Assembly (NCBI GenBank): GCA_009783975.1
Contig: WRCL01000067.1
Span: 1-8,030, forward strand
Direction: 5' to 3'
Source: Micrococcales bacterium
Lineage (GTDB): Bacteria; Actinomycetota; Actinomycetes; Actinomycetales; Cellulomonadaceae
DNA: 8,030 nt
Part shown: piece by piece, positions 6,417 through 8,030 of the stretch
Layout: each line of letters starts with the position of its first letter
How positions within the stretch are numbered: position 1 is the first letter of the stretch
Made by a program: the position numbers and the translations under genes
The notes under the pieces: generated by a model
What the model was told of the DNA's origin: nothing
Databases searched by the model: none
Seen by the model: only the letters and a program-made list of their open reading frames with translations

Positions 6417-6882
6417 GGTCGCGCCGGTCGCGCATGGCGCGCTGGGCTTCGAGGTTGTCCTGGCGTTCGCGCAAGGCCTGGCGTTTGTCCCACTCGCGTT
6501 TGCCCCGTGCCAAGGCGATCTCCACCTTGGCCCGTCCGTCGAGAAAGTACAGCGCCAACGGGATGATGGTCTGGCCTTTGTCGGCTGAGCGCTGGCCCAG
6601 CCGCAGGATCTCGCCCCGGTGCAGCAACAGCTTGCGTTTGCGGCGCGGGGCGTGGTTCGTCCACGTGCCTTGTGCGTACTCAGGGATGTGCACCCCGAGC
6701 AGCCACGCCTCCCCGTCGGCCACCTCGCACCACGAGTCGGTGAGGTTCGCCCGCCCCGCCCGTAGCGCCTTGACCTCAGTCCCGGTCAGGACGATCCCCG
6801 CCTCGAACACGTCCTCGATGGTGTAGTCGTGGCGCGCCTTGCGGTTCTGCGCAACGACGACCCGCCCTGTCGGCTTCGCCAC
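6412..6882 (-). CDS. smpB: SsrA-binding protein SmpB
   Basis: SmpB binds tmRNA (SsrA) and brings it to ribosomes stalled on broken mRNAs, where trans-translation tags the nascent peptide and frees the ribosome. The 156-residue product has the usual length and the family's signature stretches. These include [18 protein letters not shown] (13-30) leading into [12 protein letters not shown], then [13 protein letters not shown] (60-72), [12 protein letters not shown] (81-92), and the basic [14 protein letters not shown] region (127-140) before a charged tail that enters the ribosomal mRNA channel. The start is GTG at 6882-6880, set by a GGGAGG Shine-Dalgarno 7 nt upstream. The gene stands alone. 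Neither a tmRNA gene nor ftsEX, often close to smpB in actinobacteria, is adjacent in this window. It converges on permease 2 with a 9-nt gap. Confidence 0.97.
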   Translation of the reverse strand: MAKPTGRVVVAQNRKARHDYTIEDVFEAGIVLTGTEVKALRAGRANLTDSWCEVADGEAWLLGVHIPEYAQGTWTNHAPRRKRKLLLHRGEILRLGQRSADKGQTIIPLALYFLDGRAKVEIALARGKREWDKRQALRERQDNLEAQRAMRDRRDR

Positions 6883-6889
6883 GGCTCCT

Positions 6890-6895
6890 CCTCCC
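6890..6895 (-). promoter_or_regulatory. Ribosome binding site for smpB
   Basis: On the minus strand the sequence reads GGGAGG within a longer purine run (GGGAGGAGGAG), 7 nt before the GTG at 6882. It decides that non-ATG start and is stronger than the sites of most genes in this window. Confidence 0.75.
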
Positions 6896-7039
6896 GTACA
6901 GCTCCTCCACCCACGGCACCGGCCGACCAGCCTACCTGCCCCCCACCCACCTCGTCGCCACGATATGTGGTCCCGGTGTTGACTTCTCCTCGCTGGACTC
7001 TCTGGTCGCCGAGTACTCCGAGCGACAGCACATCATGCG

Positions 7040-7052
7040 CGATAACGTATCG
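7040..7052. promoter_or_regulatory. Possible operator palindrome between smpB and the TPR gene
   Basis: CGATA-ACG-TATCG is a perfect 5-bp inverted repeat around 3 nt, inside the 282-nt divergent gap 6883-7164. Two further CGATA copies lie at 6961-6965 and 7096-7100. A 13-nt AT-leaning palindrome stands out in this GC-rich background and could bind a regulator of either gene. No known operator consensus was recognised. The rest of the gap holds only promoter-like bits: a possible TAGGCT -10 for smpB on the minus strand and the box listed for the TPR gene. Confidence 0.3.
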
Positions 7053-7131
7053 GCTGGTCAGCGCCTCCAACAGGGCTCGCTGGTCGGACAAAGAACGATA
7101 CATGTCCTGGTCCCGGCTGCCCATGGTCTGC

Positions 7132-7137
7132 TAGCAT
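7132..7137 (+). promoter_or_regulatory. Candidate -10 box for the TPR gene
   Basis: TAGCAT fits TANNNT and lies 27 nt before the ATG at 7165. This leaves a short leader that contains the Shine-Dalgarno AGGAGG (7155-7160). A TGGTCC 18 bp upstream is a poor -35. Confidence 0.4.
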
Positions 7138-7164
7138 CCCGTCGCCCAGGCCCCAGGAGGACGC

Positions 7165-7812
7165 ATGGCCCGCGACCCGGAAGCGATCGTCTCAGAGCTC
7201 TACCACACGGCGATGACGATTCCAGAGCCGTACTCATCGCTGTCAGGCAAACAGAAACGTCTGGCGAGCAAGCTCGTGAAACGCTTCGACAAGGCTGAGG
7301 CCAAACATGGTCCTCTGCCCAATGGAGACATTCTTCGCCCGATGCTGCTGAGCAAGAACGGGCAGTACACCGAAGCCCTCGAACTTGCCAAAGCCCAGTA
7401 CGACCAGAACCCCACATGGAACACCGCAGGTGCGGTCGCCAATGCAGCACGACGCTTGGGAGACCTGGACTACGCCGTACAGATGTTCACCGTCGCTGCT
7501 GAGCACGACCCTGACGACGACACCTGTTTCTTGGACATCGGTGACACCTACCTCGAGCAGGACCGGTGGGCCGAGGCCCTTACCGCCTACGAGACCGTCC
7601 TGGCCAAAGACAGCGCCCACCAGTGGGCTCTGCCGTCAGCCTTCTACTGCCGGCACCAGCTCGGGGTACCTGGGCCGTGGCTCGACAGCCTGACCGAGAT
7701 CGCCAACCAGGAGGGTTGCACCTGCGGCCTGGCAGACTGCCTGAGCCAGGTGTTCGGTGGGTACACCACCGACCAAGGAATCGCCCGCGCCCAGCAACTG
7801 GTCGCACGCTGA
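7165..7812 (+). CDS. Tetratricopeptide-repeat protein of unknown function
   Basis: This 215-residue soluble protein has no signal peptide or membrane segment. Three TPR-like helical pairs can be read at about residues 52-84 (GQYTEALELAKAQYDQNP), 84-117 (GDLDYAVQMFTVAAEHDP) and 119-152 (DRWAEALTAYETVLAKD). TPRs form a superhelical surface that binds other proteins, so this is likely an adaptor or regulator; the partner is unknown. The C-terminal third contains a small cysteine group, C185-x-C187-x4-C192, which might bind metal, though no partner set completes a classical zinc site. The N-terminal 50 residues are Lys-rich and unassigned. AGGAGG lies 4 nt before the ATG. Two hand-counted 60-nt samples are 53% and 58% GC, against 78% in a sample from the kinase gene. 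The gene may therefore be a more recent acquisition. Confidence 0.85.
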   Translation: MARDPEAIVSELYHTAMTIPEPYSSLSGKQKRLASKLVKRFDKAEAKHGPLPNGDILRPMLLSKNGQYTEALELAKAQYDQNPTWNTAGAVANAARRLGDLDYAVQMFTVAAEHDPDDDTCFLDIGDTYLEQDRWAEALTAYETVLAKDSAHQWALPSAFYCRHQLGVPGPWLDSLTEIANQEGCTCGLADCLSQVFGGYTTDQGIARAQQLVAR

Positions 7813-7824
7813 GTAAGAAGCGAG

Positions 7825-7929
7825 ATGACCACACGCACGACTACCGCCTCAGACTGACGCCCACACACGTTGAAGCAGATCGTCGAGCACTTCACACCCG
7901 AGCACCCCCACGACGAGTTCGACGACTGA
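7825..7929 (+). pseudogene. Possible remnant of a small gene, interrupted by a stop
   Basis: Downstream of the TPR gene one frame reads MTTRTTTASD, then TGA (7855-7857). It resumes in the same frame and ends HTLKQIVEHFTPEHPHDEFDD with a TGA at 7927-7929. The second piece has the look of a protein C-terminus, acidic and with balanced composition. No Shine-Dalgarno precedes either part, apart from a weak AGAAG near 7816. It may be a decayed small gene, or chance. No family was recognised. Confidence 0.25.
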
Positions 7930-7942
7930 AGTCCCAGCGGCC

Positions 7943-7948
7943 CACAAT
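7943..7948 (+). promoter_or_regulatory. Candidate -10 box for the gene at the right edge
   Basis: CACAAT matches four of six bases of TATAAT and ends 7 nt before the ATG at 7956, again fitting a leaderless start. A weak GAGG lies between, so leadered translation is also possible. Confidence 0.28.
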
Positions 7949-7955
7949 AGAGGGC

Positions 7956-8030
7956 ATGAGACCGTCTCCACACCGGCCGGTCGGGTATTCCTCAGTCGCC
8001 GCGGAGATAGATCTCGACGCGATCACTGGC
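7956..8030 (+). CDS. alr: Probable alanine racemase, N-terminus only
   Basis: Only 25 codons fall inside the window, and the frame is open at the right edge. The peptide begins MRPSPHRPVGYSSVAAEIDL and continues DAITG. The AEIDLDAI element, preceded by a short variable leader, is the typical opening of bacterial alanine racemases, where it starts the first strand of the PLP-binding barrel. That enzyme interconverts L- and D-alanine for peptidoglycan synthesis. The PLP lysine and the catalytic tyrosine would lie beyond the window, so this is a call from one short motif. Another fold-type III PLP enzyme is the main alternative. The ATG is preceded by a -10-like box but by no good ribosome binding site. 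Confidence 0.55.
   Translation, partial: MRPSPHRPVGYSSVAAEIDLDAITG

Noticed and set aside
6786..7124. Minus-strand frame of 112 codons across the smpB-TPR gap
   Set aside because: The first 50 residues look fairly protein-like, but it has no ribosome binding site, overlaps the start of smpB out of frame and matches no family I know. A real gene here is not excluded, only unsupported.
6883..7164. Possible tmRNA (ssrA) gene beside smpB
   Set aside because: The gap is shorter than a typical tmRNA and shows no tRNA-like 3' end with a GGTTCGA-type T-loop and CCA.

Overview
The window is high-GC DNA with strong G/C bias at third codon positions, GTG as well as ATG starts, 4-bp ATGA/GTGA overlaps and TANNNT-type -10 boxes close to start codons. 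This fits an actinobacterium (Actinomycetota, perhaps Micrococcales). That is inferred from style and composition; nothing here fixes the genus.

Layout. Positions 1-1273 (+) hold the 3' part of an ABC transporter ATPase, translationally coupled to a six-helix ABC-2 type permease. A perfect 14-bp hairpin (1277-1313) separates it from a converging operon. That operon (3441 to 1325, -) encodes a LolD/MacB-type ATPase and an FtsX-type permease, also coupled by a 4-bp overlap. Divergent from it, 3576-5409 (+) encodes a NarL-family two-component system: a membrane histidine kinase with almost no extracellular portion, and a LuxR-type response regulator. After a 222-nt gap holding two hairpins, one of them a 65-nt nested palindrome, comes a second ABC-2 permease (5632-6402, +). 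It is about 71% identical to the first but has no ATPase beside it. smpB (6882 to 6412, -) converges on it with only 9 nt between. A 282-nt divergent gap leads to a lower-GC gene for a TPR protein (7165-7812, +). After a short stretch with small broken reading frames, the window ends in the first 25 codons of a probable alanine racemase (7956 onward, +).

How it may work together. The first 6.4 kb looks like a regulated export or envelope-stress cassette: two ABC systems plus a kinase/regulator pair that probably senses a signal in or at the membrane and controls one or both transporters. The two ABC-2 permeases flank the MacB-like operon and the two-component genes as diverged direct repeats. 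The orphan copy probably shares the ATPase at the left edge or one outside the window. smpB (ribosome rescue), the TPR gene and alr belong to separate units. No CRISPR array, transposase, tRNA or rRNA was seen.
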